This document shows positions 1 to 7,869 of a DNA stretch of 64,000 nucleotides, piece after piece. This stretch comes from Pseudorhodoferax sp. Leaf267 (lineage in GTDB: Bacteria > Pseudomonadota > Gammaproteobacteria > Burkholderiales > Burkholderiaceae_C). The stretch spans positions 164,830-228,829 of the forward strand of contig NZ_LMMV01000012.1 of the NCBI RefSeq assembly GCF_001422405.1. The letters run 5' to 3'. Under the pieces are notes generated by a model. That model was not told the DNA's origin. It worked only from the letters and a program-made list of their open reading frames with translations, and made no database searches. Made by a program: the position numbers and the translations under genes. How positions within the stretch are numbered: the first letter of the stretch is position 1; each line of letters starts with the position of its first letter.

Positions 1-77
1 TCGTGATGGGTCGCGTGATCGTAGCCGTGGACGGGCCGCAGAATGGCGGCTCAGCCCTCACAACCAACGAGACCACC

Positions 78-1421
78 ATGCCCGCTCCCTTCGTTTCCAA
101 AGTCGCCACCCTCGCCGCCGCGGTGGCCCTGCTCGCCGCTGGCGCCGCGCAGGCGCAGAGCACCGCCCCGGTGCCGCCGGCCATCGACCAGGCCTACACG
201 CAGCTCATGGCCGCGCCCGCCATCGCGCGGCTGCTCGACGCCGTCAAGGCCGACCACGAGCGCTCCATCGAAGACCTGAAGCTGCTGGTCGAGATCGAGG
301 CGCCACCGTTCAAGGAACAGAGGCGGGCCGAGGCTTTCCTCGCGCGCATGAAGGCCCTGGGCCTGGCGGACGCGCGCATCGATGCCGAGGGCAACGTGGT
401 GGGCCTGCGCAAGGGCACGGGCAACGGCCCCGAGCTGCTCGTCTCCGCGCACCTGGACACCGTGTTCCCCGCTGGTACCGACGTGAAGGTCAAGGAGCGT
501 GACGGCAAGCTGTATGCGCCCGGCATCTCGGACGACACGCGTGCGCTGAGCGTGCTGCTGTCGTGGATCAAGGTGCTCAACGACCACCAGATCCAGACCG
601 TGGGCGACCTCATGATCGTGGGCAACGTGGGCGAGGAGGAGCTGGGCAACCTGCGCGGCATGAAGGCGCTGTTCCGCGAGCACCTGGACATCGACGGCAT
701 GGTCGGCATCGAGCCCTCGGTCGACGGCACGGTGCTGACGCTGGGCACGGCCAGCCACCGCTACGAGTTCACGTTCAAGGGCCCGGGCGGCCACAGTTTC
801 GCGGCCTTCGGCCAGGTGCCCAGCGCGATCCACGGCATGGGCCGCGCCATCGCCAAGATCGCCGAAGTGCAGACGCCGACCTTCCCCAAGACCACGTTCA
901 CCGTGGGCACGGTGGGCGGTGGCACCTCCGTCAACACCATCGCGCCGGACGCGCGCATGGCCGTGGACATCCGCTCCGACGCCATGGGCCCGCTGCTGGA
1001 GACCGAGAAGAAGATCCTGGCCGCCGTCGACGCGGCCGTGGTCGAGGAGAACAAGCGCTGGGGCGTGGACACGCTCACCGTGTCGAACAAGCTCATCGGC
1101 GACCGCCCCGGCGGCCAGACGCCGACCGACTCGCCCATCGTGCAGGCGGCCGTGCGTGCCAACGCGGGGTTCGGCCACAAGACCCTGTTCCGCGGCGCCA
1201 GTACCGACGCCAACGTGCCCATGTCGCTGGGCATCCCGGCCATCATCGTCGGCGGCGGTGGCAAGACCGGCGGCTTCCATGCGCTCAGCGAGTGGATCGA
1301 TCTGACCGATGCCTGGAAGGGCGCGCAGAACTCGCTGGTGACCGTGTTGGGGCTGGTGGGCGTGCAGGGCGTCAGTGCGCCGGTGCTGGAGAAGCGGGCG
1401 CCGCGGGCGGCGGCGAAATAA
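78..1421 (+). CDS. Exported M20-family metallopeptidase
   Basis: The product is a 447-residue zinc-dependent peptidase or amidohydrolase of the M20 type, probably periplasmic. Residues 1-27 form a signal peptide (Lys8, then an Ala/Leu-rich core ending AAQAQ). The metal site is visible: SAHLDT with His125, GISDD with Asp152/153, the catalytic pair in GEEELG (Glu186/187), a further acidic ligand in GIEPS, and a late His in GGFHALSEW. The region between them is the usual lid/dimerisation insert (GPGGHSF motif). The ATG at 78 is preferred because the signal peptide begins there; an in-frame extension to base 3 adds a polar segment with no signal character. The substrate cannot be told from sequence. 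It is convergent with the sox genes. Confidence 0.85.
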   Translation: MPAPFVSKVATLAAAVALLAAGAAQAQSTAPVPPAIDQAYTQLMAAPAIARLLDAVKADHERSIEDLKLLVEIEAPPFKEQRRAEAFLARMKALGLADARIDAEGNVVGLRKGTGNGPELLVSAHLDTVFPAGTDVKVKERDGKLYAPGISDDTRALSVLLSWIKVLNDHQIQTVGDLMIVGNVGEEELGNLRGMKALFREHLDIDGMVGIEPSVDGTVLTLGTASHRYEFTFKGPGGHSFAAFGQVPSAIHGMGRAIAKIAEVQTPTFPKTTFTVGTVGGGTSVNTIAPDARMAVDIRSDAMGPLLETEKKILAAVDAAVVEENKRWGVDTLTVSNKLIGDRPGGQTPTDSPIVQAAVRANAGFGHKTLFRGASTDANVPMSLGIPAIIVGGGGKTGGFHALSEWIDLTDAWKGAQNSLVTVLGLVGVQGVSAPVLEKRAPRAAAK

Positions 1422-1431
1422 GTTCACTGAA

Positions 1432-1456
1432 GCACCTTCGGCTTCGCCTGCGGTGC
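1432..1456. terminator. Weak hairpin between convergent genes
   Basis: A 5-bp stem (gcacc/ggtgc) with further partial pairing inside lies in the 65-base gap between the convergent peptidase and soxA. There is no T-run on either side, so intrinsic termination is doubtful. It is the only structure seen in this gap. Confidence 0.3.
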
Positions 1457-1486
1457 GAGCTTGCTTGGGGCGGCCCGGCGCTGCGC

Positions 1487-2248
1487 TCAAGGCCGCACAG
1501 CCGGCGTCTCCAGCGCCATGCCCTGGGCGCGCTGCATCAGGTACAGCTCCAGCTCCACGAGTTCGGCTGCGCCGAAGGGCGGTGCCTCGGCGCGCACACC
1601 CGTCATGCAGTTGCGCAGCCGCCGCTGCAGCGAGCCCATGCCCTGCCATTCGAGCCGGTACACGGGGTAGCCGGTCGGGTGCGCCTGCGGGATCGGGTTG
1701 CCGGCCAGCCGCTGGCCCGCCTGGCCGTCGTGGCACTGCGCGCACGACAGGTCGATCTGGCCGATGCGGCGTGCATAGACGGCCTGGCCGCGTTGCGTGA
1801 AGGGGGCCAGCCGGGCATCGTCCGGCGGCGCGATGGACAGGCCGCGCGACTGGTGGGCCACGTAAGTCTCCATGCTCAGCAGCGGCTGGCTCTCGGCCGC
1901 CCAGGGCGCGGCCTGCTGCTGCGACTGGCGGCATTGCTGGATGCGCTGGGAGAGGTTCAACGGCAGCTTGCTTGCCGCGTCGAACGCCGGGTAGCGCGCC
2001 GCCACGCCGCGCATGGACTGTGCGGCATCGCCATGGCAGGACATGCAGGACTTCTGGTCGCGCCCCGCTGGCGCGCGCCACAGCGCCTCGCCTTCGGCCA
2101 CCCACAGCATGGCCGGGTTCTGGCTGTCGTCGCGCTGCATGGCCTGCGTGGCCGGGCCCATGTACGACAGGCCGGAGCGACGCGTGTCGGTCTGCGCCCA
2201 CCCGGGTGCCAGCAGGCAGGCCAGCGCGAGCACGCCCCAGCGTTTCAT
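1487..2248 (-). CDS. soxA: SoxA, di-haem c-type cytochrome of thiosulfate oxidation
   Basis: SoxA with SoxX forms the cytochrome that oxidatively couples a sulfur compound to the cysteine of carrier SoxY in the periplasm. The 253-residue protein has a signal peptide (residues 1 to about 19) and two haem-attachment motifs, CMSCH at 68-72 and CAQCH at 169-173, so it is the two-haem form. Cys214 in RNCMTGVRA matches the SoxA cysteine that ligates the active haem and carries persulfide. The ATG overlaps the soxZ stop by four bases. It is the last gene of the operon; the usual next gene, soxB, is absent, and a peptidase gene on the other strand follows after 65 bases. Confidence 0.9.
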   Translation of the reverse strand: MKRWGVLALACLLAPGWAQTDTRRSGLSYMGPATQAMQRDDSQNPAMLWVAEGEALWRAPAGRDQKSCMSCHGDAAQSMRGVAARYPAFDAASKLPLNLSQRIQQCRQSQQQAAPWAAESQPLLSMETYVAHQSRGLSIAPPDDARLAPFTQRGQAVYARRIGQIDLSCAQCHDGQAGQRLAGNPIPQAHPTGYPVYRLEWQGMGSLQRRLRNCMTGVRAEAPPFGAAELVELELYLMQRAQGMALETPAVRP

Positions 2249-2568
2249 GCGACGAGGTTCAACGCCACCGTCTGCGTCTGCGCGAAGCCGTTGTCGCCTT
2301 CCCAGCGAAAGGTCAGCGTGCCGCTGGCCTCGGCGCGCACGAAGAAGGCGACATAGGGGTTCGCCGCGACGGCCGGATGCAGCTCGGCGCTGAACACGGT
2401 CTTGCCGTCGAGCTGGCAGCTCAGGCGCCGGATGATGTCGCGCGGCACGGTCTGGCCGCCGTCGTTGACGCGGTAGCCGGTCTCCATAGGGTGGGCGATG
2501 GTGGTGCGCACCTCGAAGACTTCGCCGCGGCGCACCTGGGGCGGGATGTGGATCAGGGTTCTGGCCAT
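2245..2568 (-). CDS. soxZ: SoxZ, sulfur carrier partner subunit
   Basis: A 107-residue protein without a signal peptide, matching SoxZ in length and pattern: an early PPQVRRGEVFEVRTTI strand, central HPMETGYR, and a C-terminal immunoglobulin-like half ending in FRWEGDNGFAQTQT. SoxZ pairs with SoxY and is normally exported with it by SoxY's Tat signal. It lies seven bases after soxY and overlaps soxA by four bases, so expression of the three is coupled. All expected SoxZ landmarks appear intact. Confidence 0.9.
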   Translation of the reverse strand: MARTLIHIPPQVRRGEVFEVRTTIAHPMETGYRVNDGGQTVPRDIIRRLSCQLDGKTVFSAELHPAVAANPYVAFFVRAEASGTLTFRWEGDNGFAQTQTVALNLVA

Positions 2569-2575
2569 GGGTTCT

Positions 2576-3010
2576 TCACTCGATGCAGGCGGCCAGCGTG
2601 ACGATCACGTCGACCGTGTGTGACCAGGCCGTGCCGTCGCTCAGCAGCGCCACGGCCACCAGTTGCTGCGAGGTGGCGAGGCGGATGCGCGTGGAGGCCG
2701 CGGCGCGGGCCGCGTCGGGGCCGAAATGGAACACGACCACGTCGCGCTGCGGGTTGCGCTCGTTGAACAACGCGATGGACTTCACGTGGTCGGCGGCCGT
2801 CATCGGGCTGTCCACGCTCAGCGTCACGGGCACGGCATTGCCGTTCTCCACCAGCGTGGAGATGTCGAGCTTCACCTTGCCGGGCTGCGGCGCCCTGCCG
2901 CCCGCGAAGGCGTTCACGGCAGCGGCCAGGTCGCCCGTGGCGGCGCGGCCGGGCCGCACGAACACCAGCCCGGCGGCCAGGGCCAGCGTCGTTCTGCGCT
3001 GCAAGCTCAT
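2576..3010 (-). CDS. soxY: SoxY-like carrier protein with atypical C-terminus
   Basis: SoxY is the periplasmic protein to which sulfur intermediates are attached during thiosulfate oxidation. The 144-residue product has a short twin-arginine-like leader (LQRRTTLALAAGL) and the SoxY fold segments, including a VTLSVDSPM strand and a late SHTVDVIVTL strand. Canonical SoxY ends in the flexible Gly-Gly-Cys-Gly-Gly arm. This one ends TLAACIE: the cysteine survives (Cys142), but the glycines are replaced by alanines and an Ile-Glu tail. The reading frame through the stop was checked base by base. It may be a divergent SoxY or a SoxYZ-like carrier with another cargo. It sits four bases after soxX and seven before soxZ. 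Confidence 0.8.
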   Translation of the reverse strand: MSLQRRTTLALAAGLVFVRPGRAATGDLAAAVNAFAGGRAPQPGKVKLDISTLVENGNAVPVTLSVDSPMTAADHVKSIALFNERNPQRDVVVFHFGPDAARAAASTRIRLATSQQLVAVALLSDGTAWSHTVDVIVTLAACIE

Positions 3011-3014
3011 GCGT

Positions 3015-3455
3015 TCAGTCCTTCAAGGTCACGAGATACGCCACGACATCCTCGATCTGCTGCGCGTCCAGCAGAGGCTTGCCGCGCCAGGCCGCACCGA
3101 CCTGCTGCAGGCCGTCCACGCGGTAGTAGGCCGGCATCAGGCTGCCAGGCATCAGGCGCTGCGGGTCCACCAGCCGCAGCCGCAGCTGGCCCGCGTTCCA
3201 GCGCGCGCCGGCACCGGCCAGGGTGGGCGCCAGGTCGCCCTGGAACCGTTCCTCGGCCATCGGCGCGGAATGGCACAGCAGGCACAGGCCCAGCTGCCGG
3301 TTCGCCACGATGGCGCGGCCACGCGCGGCGTCGCCCTGCTTGCCGCCCAGCGGCGCGGTGATCGCGTCGCCGACGACGGCATAGGGCGCGAGCGCCTGCG
3401 CGGGCGCCAGGGCCGGCAGCGCGGCCAGCAGCAGGGCAGGCCACCGCAGGGTCAA
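3015..3455 (-). CDS. soxX: SoxX, mono-haem c-type cytochrome
   Basis: SoxX accepts electrons within the SoxXA complex. The 146-residue protein has a signal peptide (residues 1 to about 20), one haem motif CLLCH at 58-62, and a probable axial Met in GSLMPAYY (Met107). The start is TTG at 3455; it overlaps the TGA of the upstream molybdopterin subunit in the four bases TTGA, which implies translational coupling. A TTG start is supported because it places the signal peptide exactly at the N-terminus. It belongs to the six-gene minus-strand operon. Confidence 0.88.
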   Translation of the reverse strand: MTLRWPALLLAALPALAPAQALAPYAVVGDAITAPLGGKQGDAARGRAIVANRQLGLCLLCHSAPMAEERFQGDLAPTLAGAGARWNAGQLRLRLVDPQRLMPGSLMPAYYRVDGLQQVGAAWRGKPLLDAQQIEDVVAYLVTLKD

Positions 3456-5623
3456 GCTTTCTTCAGGCTGTGGTTCTTGAGCGGCAGGTCGCGGATGCGC
3501 TTGCCGGTGGCCGCGAAGATCGCGTTCAGCACGGCCGGCGCTGCCACCGCGATGGTCGGCTCGCCCACGCCGCCCCAGAAGCCGCCCGAGGGCATGCTGA
3601 TGGTCTCCACCGCCGGCATCTCGTCCATCTTGAGCACGGGGTAGGTGCTGAAGTTGTCCTGCTCAATGCGCCCGTCCTTCACCGTGCATTCGCCGTACAG
3701 CGCGGCCGACAGGCCGTAGGCGAACGAGCCCTCGACCTGCGCCTCGATCTGCTGCGGGTTCACCGCGTAGCCCGGGTCGGTGGCGGCCACGATGCGGTGG
3801 ATCTTCAGCACGCCGTCGTCGCTGACCGACACCTCGGCGCACGCCGCCACATAGCTGCCGAAGCCCATGGTCTGCGCAAGGCCACGGAAGCGCCCGGCGG
3901 GCGCCGGCTTGCCCCAGCCGCCGCGCTCGGCCGCGGCGTTCAGCACGGCCAGGTGCTTGGGGTGGTTGGCCATCAACTTGCGGCGCAGCGCCAGCGGGTC
4001 TTGCTTGGTCGCGTGCGCGATCTCGTCGATGAAGCTTTCCAGGTAGATCGCGTTCTGGTTCAGGTTCACGCCGCGCCAGAAGCCCGGCGGCACATGCGGG
4101 TTGCGCATGGCATGGTCCACCAGCAAGTGCGGCACGCTGTAGCCAATGGAGGCCTCCGGCCCCGGCGCGTTGAGACCCTGGAACACCACTGGGTCGCGCC
4201 CGTCCTTGATGTTCTGCGGAAAGATGCCGGCCACGATGGACTGGCCCGAGATGCGCATGTGCAGCGCCTGCAGGTTGCCCTGCGCGTCCAGCCCGGCCGT
4301 GAGCTTGCATTGGGTGACGGGGTGGTACAGGCCGTGCTGCATGTCCTCTTCGCGCGACCAGATCATCTTGACCGGCACGCCGGGCATCTGCTTCGCAATC
4401 GCGACCGACTGGCGCACCCAGTCGTGCACCGCGCCGCGCCGGCCGAAGCCGCCGCCCAGGTGGAGCTTGTAGACCTCGCACTTCTCGGGCGGCAGGCCGG
4501 CGGCCTCGGCGGCTGCTGCCAGGGCGGCCTCGCCGTTTTGCGTGGGCGTCCAGACCTCGCAGCGCTCGGGCGTCCAGCGCGCCGTGGCGTTCATGGTCTC
4601 CATGGTCGCGTGGTTCTGGTGCGGGTAGCTGTAGACCGCCTCGATGCGGCGCGCGGCGCTGGCCAGTGCAGCCTTGGCGTCGCCATTGCTGTTGCCCACC
4701 ACCGCCTGCTCGGCGGTCAGCCCGGCCTTCAGCACCTGGGCGAACTCGGCGCTGGTCGCCTTGGCATGCTCGCCGAGATCCCACTCGATGGGCAGCGCGT
4801 CCAGCGCGGTCTTGGCGCGCCACCAGGTGTCGGCCACCACGGCCACGGCGTTGTCGTTCACACGCAGCACCTTCTTGATGCCAGGGCGCTTCTCGATGGT
4901 GGCCGCGTCGAAGCTCTTGAGCTTGCCGCCGAACACCGGGCAGGCCTTGATGGATGCGTTCAGCATCCCGGGCATGGTCAGGTCCATGCCGTAGACCTGC
5001 TTGCCCGTCACCTTCTCGGCCGTGTCCAGCCGCGCCAGGCGCTTGCCGATCAGCGTCCAGTCCTTCGGGTCTTTCAAGGGCGCGTCGGCCGGTGGCGTGA
5101 GCTTGCCGGCGGCCACGGCGACCTTGCCGTAGGTGGTGCTGCGGCCCGAGGGCTGGTGCGTGATCACGCTCTTGGCCGCGCGGCATTCGGCCACCGGCAC
5201 CTTCCAGCCGTCAGCGGCTGCCTGCACCAGCATCACGCGCGCGATGGCGCCGCCCTTGCGCACATAGTCGTGCGACTCGCGGATGCCGCGGCTGCCGCCG
5301 GTGGAGAAGTTGCCCCAGGCCCGCTTGCGCGCCAGGTTCTGGCCCGGCGTGGGGTATTCGGTCGTGACCTTGGCCCAGTCACATTCGAGCTCGTCGGCCA
5401 CCAGCTGGGCCAGCCCGGTCAGCGTGCCCTGGCCCATCTCGGAGCGCGCGATGCGGATGACGATGGTGTCGTCCGGCTTCACCACGACCCAGGCGTTCAC
5501 CTCGTCGGGCAGCGGCGTCTGTGCCAGGCCCTTGCGCGGGATGTGGAAGCCCACGACCAGCGCGCCGGCCGTGGCCGCAGTGCTGCCGAGGAAGCGGCGG
5601 CGGGTGGACATCAGGGCGCTCAT
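3452..5623 (-). CDS. Molybdopterin-binding subunit, IorB-type xanthine dehydrogenase family
   Basis: A 723-residue large subunit of a periplasmic molybdenum hydroxylase of the isoquinoline 1-oxidoreductase/aldehyde dehydrogenase type. It opens with a twin-arginine signal (STRRRFLGS, residues 6-14). A hammerhead domain starts near [12 protein letters not shown], the cofactor-binding loop GGGFGRRG is in the middle, and the catalytic glutamate is in GGVGEPTI near the C-terminus. The ATG at 5623 overlaps the stop of the iron-sulfur subunit (ATGA). Family members usually pass electrons to a c-type cytochrome; here the genes directly downstream encode SoxX and SoxA rather than a dedicated cytochrome subunit. 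The substrate is unknown; an aldehyde or N-heterocycle is typical for the family. Confidence 0.88.
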   Translation of the reverse strand: MSALMSTRRRFLGSTAATAGALVVGFHIPRKGLAQTPLPDEVNAWVVVKPDDTIVIRIARSEMGQGTLTGLAQLVADELECDWAKVTTEYPTPGQNLARKRAWGNFSTGGSRGIRESHDYVRKGGAIARVMLVQAAADGWKVPVAECRAAKSVITHQPSGRSTTYGKVAVAAGKLTPPADAPLKDPKDWTLIGKRLARLDTAEKVTGKQVYGMDLTMPGMLNASIKACPVFGGKLKSFDAATIEKRPGIKKVLRVNDNAVAVVADTWWRAKTALDALPIEWDLGEHAKATSAEFAQVLKAGLTAEQAVVGNSNGDAKAALASAARRIEAVYSYPHQNHATMETMNATARWTPERCEVWTPTQNGEAALAAAAEAAGLPPEKCEVYKLHLGGGFGRRGAVHDWVRQSVAIAKQMPGVPVKMIWSREEDMQHGLYHPVTQCKLTAGLDAQGNLQALHMRISGQSIVAGIFPQNIKDGRDPVVFQGLNAPGPEASIGYSVPHLLVDHAMRNPHVPPGFWRGVNLNQNAIYLESFIDEIAHATKQDPLALRRKLMANHPKHLAVLNAAAERGGWGKPAPAGRFRGLAQTMGFGSYVAACAEVSVSDDGVLKIHRIVAATDPGYAVNPQQIEAQVEGSFAYGLSAALYGECTVKDGRIEQDNFSTYPVLKMDEMPAVETISMPSGGFWGGVGEPTIAVAAPAVLNAIFAATGKRIRDLPLKNHSLKKA

Positions 5624-6123
5624 GTCACGCTCCCGTCCACGTGCTGGATCGCCAGCGCCGCGCTCTTGGTGTTGCCGCCGGCCGCCACCACCTTGATCGC
5701 CGCACGCACGCGGTTGTAGGTGCCGCAGCGGCAGATGTTGGTCATGGCCTCGTTGATGTCCTGGTCGGTGGGCTGCGGCTTGGCCTTGAGCAGCGCCGCG
5801 GCGGCCATCACCATGCCGCACTGGCAGAAGCCGCACTGCGGCACGTCCAGCGCCACCCAGGCCTTTTGCACCGGGTGCGAGCCATCGGGCGACAAGCCCT
5901 CGATGGTCACGATCTTCTCGTTCGGCTCGATGGTGGAGACAGGCCGCACGCAACTGCGCGTGGGCACGCCGTCCAGGTGCACGGTGCAGGCCCCGCAGGC
6001 GGCGATGCCGCAGCCGTACTTGGTGCCGGTCAGCCCGAGCTGCTCGCGCAGCACCCACAGCAGTGGGGTGTCGGGTTCCACATCGACATCGCGTGCGACG
6101 CCGTTCACGTTCAGTTTCGCCAT
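5620..6123 (-). CDS. [2Fe-2S] subunit of molybdenum hydroxylase, IorA-type
   Basis: A 167-residue electron-transfer subunit carrying two [2Fe-2S] clusters. The plant-ferredoxin-type site is [17 protein letters not shown]; the second cluster comes from CGFCQCGM and ICRCGTY. This is the full small-subunit length. Partners of this class have no signal of their own and are exported with the Tat-signal-bearing large subunit. The ATG at 6123 was chosen over upstream extensions because it begins the conserved MAKLNVNG strand and has an AGGAG ribosome site. It is the first gene of the operon; the 158-base gap to divergent phoD must hold its promoter, but I recognise no clear -35/-10 pair there. Confidence 0.9.
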   Translation of the reverse strand: MAKLNVNGVARDVDVEPDTPLLWVLREQLGLTGTKYGCGIAACGACTVHLDGVPTRSCVRPVSTIEPNEKIVTIEGLSPDGSHPVQKAWVALDVPQCGFCQCGMVMAAAALLKAKPQPTDQDINEAMTNICRCGTYNRVRAAIKVVAAGGNTKSAALAIQHVDGSVT

Positions 6124-6281
6124 CGGGTGAGCTCCTGGTTCTTGTGGGGACAGAGGCCGCGGCAGTGCTGCACCGGCTCTGCGCGGCGCAGTATGCGCCG
6201 AATGTGTTGCCCGATGCACGCCCGTCGCAAAGCGCAGCACTACAGTGGGTCAATTGACAAGCGCCACGCAGGAGCCACGCA

Positions 6282-7862
6282 ATGCCCGCCGAACGCACCC
6301 TCGACCGCCGCGCCTGGCTGCAACAAGCTGCCGCGGCTGCCACCACCCTGTGGCTGCCCCGCGCAGCCCGGAGCCAGCCGCGCCTCACGGACGACCCGTT
6401 CACGCTGGGCGTGGCCAGCGGCTCGCCGCGCGCCGATGGCGTGGTGCTGTGGACGCGGCTGCATCTGCCGGGCGCGGTGATCGGCAGCGACGCCGTCACG
6501 CTGCGCTGGGAAGTGGCCCACGACGAGGCCTTCACGCGCATCGCCCAGCGCGGCCAGGTGCAGGCGCTGCCCGACCTGGCCCACAGCGCGCATGCCGAAG
6601 TGCAAGGCCTGGCGCCCGACCGCTGGTACTTCTACCGCTTCATGGCCGGCGACGCCGTGAGCCCCACGGGCCGCACGCGCACGCTGCCCGCGGCTGACGC
6701 GCCCGTCACACGCCTGCGCCTGGCCTACGCCTCGTGCCAGCGCTGGGAGCACGGCTACTTCAGCGCCTACCGGCACATGGCAGAAGAAAACCTGGACCTC
6801 GTGCTGTTCCTGGGCGACTACATCTACGAATACCCGACGGCTGCGCAGCCCGTGCGCATCCCCTCCGGCGGCTGGGTGCTGACGCTGGACGACTACCGCC
6901 AGCGCTATGCGCTGCACAAGAGCGAGCCGGAACTGCAGCGCATGCACGCCGCCTGCCCCTGGCTCGTGACCTGGGACGACCACGAGGTGCAGAACGACTA
7001 CGCCGGCAGCCATGTCGGTCAGGGCGGCCCGGCGGTGGCCGATTTCGCGGCCCGCCGCGCGGCCGCCTACCAGGCCTTCTACGAGCACATGCCCTTGCGT
7101 GCGAGCGTGCTCACGCGCGCATTCGCGGGCCTGGCCTCGGGAGCCGAGATGCGCATCCACGGCCAGCTGTCCTGGGGCCGGCTCGCATCGCTGATGCTGC
7201 TGGACGCGCGCCAGTTCAAGAGCGCCCAGGCCTGCACGCCCGAGGGCCGGCCCGGCTCGGCCACTCTCGACCCGCAGACGTGCGAGACCTGGGCCGACCC
7301 CGAACGCAGCATGCTCGGCACCGCGCAGGAGCAGTGGCTGGACCAGACGCTGGCCACCCAGGGCGCGGCCCATGTGTGGAACTTCGTCGGCCAGCAAAGC
7401 CTGCTGGGCCAGCGCGGCTTTCGCACCGCGTCGGGGCAGCGCCTGTGGAACGACGGATGGGACGGCTACGCCCCGGCTCGCCGCCGGCTGACCGATGCGC
7501 TGCAGCAGCACCGTGTGGCCAACCCGGTCTTCCTGGGCGGCGATGTGCACGAGAACTGGGTGGGCCATGTGAAGGCCGATTACGCCGATCCGGCCAGCGC
7601 CAGCGTGGGGGTGGAGTTCTGCGGCACCAGCATCACTGCGCGCGCATCTGCCAACCCACGCACGACCGAGGTGCTGGCGCAGAACCCGCATTTCGTGTTC
7701 GCCGACGCGCAGCGGCGCGGCTATGGGGTGGTCGAGTGCACGCCGCAGTTGCTGACGACGCGGTTGCGTGTGCTGGACGACGTGACCCGGCGCGACACGC
7801 AGGCCGAGACGCTGGCCAGTTTCGTGGTGGAGGCGGGCAGGGCGGTGGTGGAGCGGGCCTGA
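6282..7862 (+). CDS. phoD: PhoD-family alkaline phosphatase/phosphodiesterase
   Basis: A 526-residue exported metallophosphatase that releases phosphate from mono- and diesters. The N-terminus has a twin-arginine pattern (TLDRRAWLQQ, residues 6-15) followed by an Ala-rich core. PhoD landmarks in order are the fibronectin-like N-terminal domain beginning FTLGVASGSP, then LGDYIYEY near 176-183, TWDDHE near 230-235, and LGGDVHENW near 420. The ATG at 6282 has AGGAG eight bases upstream. It is divergent from the molybdenum hydroxylase and its stop is only seven bases from the end of convergent spoVR, with no terminator between. PhoD enzymes are commonly phosphate-regulated; I could not find a convincing PhoB site upstream. 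Confidence 0.88.
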   Translation: MPAERTLDRRAWLQQAAAAATTLWLPRAARSQPRLTDDPFTLGVASGSPRADGVVLWTRLHLPGAVIGSDAVTLRWEVAHDEAFTRIAQRGQVQALPDLAHSAHAEVQGLAPDRWYFYRFMAGDAVSPTGRTRTLPAADAPVTRLRLAYASCQRWEHGYFSAYRHMAEENLDLVLFLGDYIYEYPTAAQPVRIPSGGWVLTLDDYRQRYALHKSEPELQRMHAACPWLVTWDDHEVQNDYAGSHVGQGGPAVADFAARRAAAYQAFYEHMPLRASVLTRAFAGLASGAEMRIHGQLSWGRLASLMLLDARQFKSAQACTPEGRPGSATLDPQTCETWADPERSMLGTAQEQWLDQTLATQGAAHVWNFVGQQSLLGQRGFRTASGQRLWNDGWDGYAPARRRLTDALQQHRVANPVFLGGDVHENWVGHVKADYADPASASVGVEFCGTSITARASANPRTTEVLAQNPHFVFADAQRRGYGVVECTPQLLTTRLRVLDDVTRRDTQAETLASFVVEAGRAVVERA

Positions 7863-7869
7863 ATCGGTT

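Noticed and set aside
1-77. Partial gene at the left edge
   Set aside because: The 77 bases show no recognisable coding or signal on either strand beyond a run of in-frame codons before the peptidase start.
51-2201. 716-codon open frame on the minus strand over the peptidase and sox genes
   Set aside because: It is antisense to well-supported genes, is Arg/His/Ala-rich with no domain sense, and is typical of spurious long frames in high-GC DNA. Similar long frames at 7987-10929, 14717-17320 and 51231-53099 were rejected for the same reason.
6247-6278. Possible PhoB box upstream of phoD
   Set aside because: Two weak half-sites (GCGCCAC, GAGCCAC) are 11 bases apart but overlap the ribosome site and lack the CTGTCA core; no further repeats are present.
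3452-6541. A single 1029-residue protein covering the molybdopterin subunit and part of the Fe-S gene
   Set aside because: The upstream part is the wrong frame of the Fe-S subunit. The real start is the ATG at 5623 with a twin-arginine signal directly after it.
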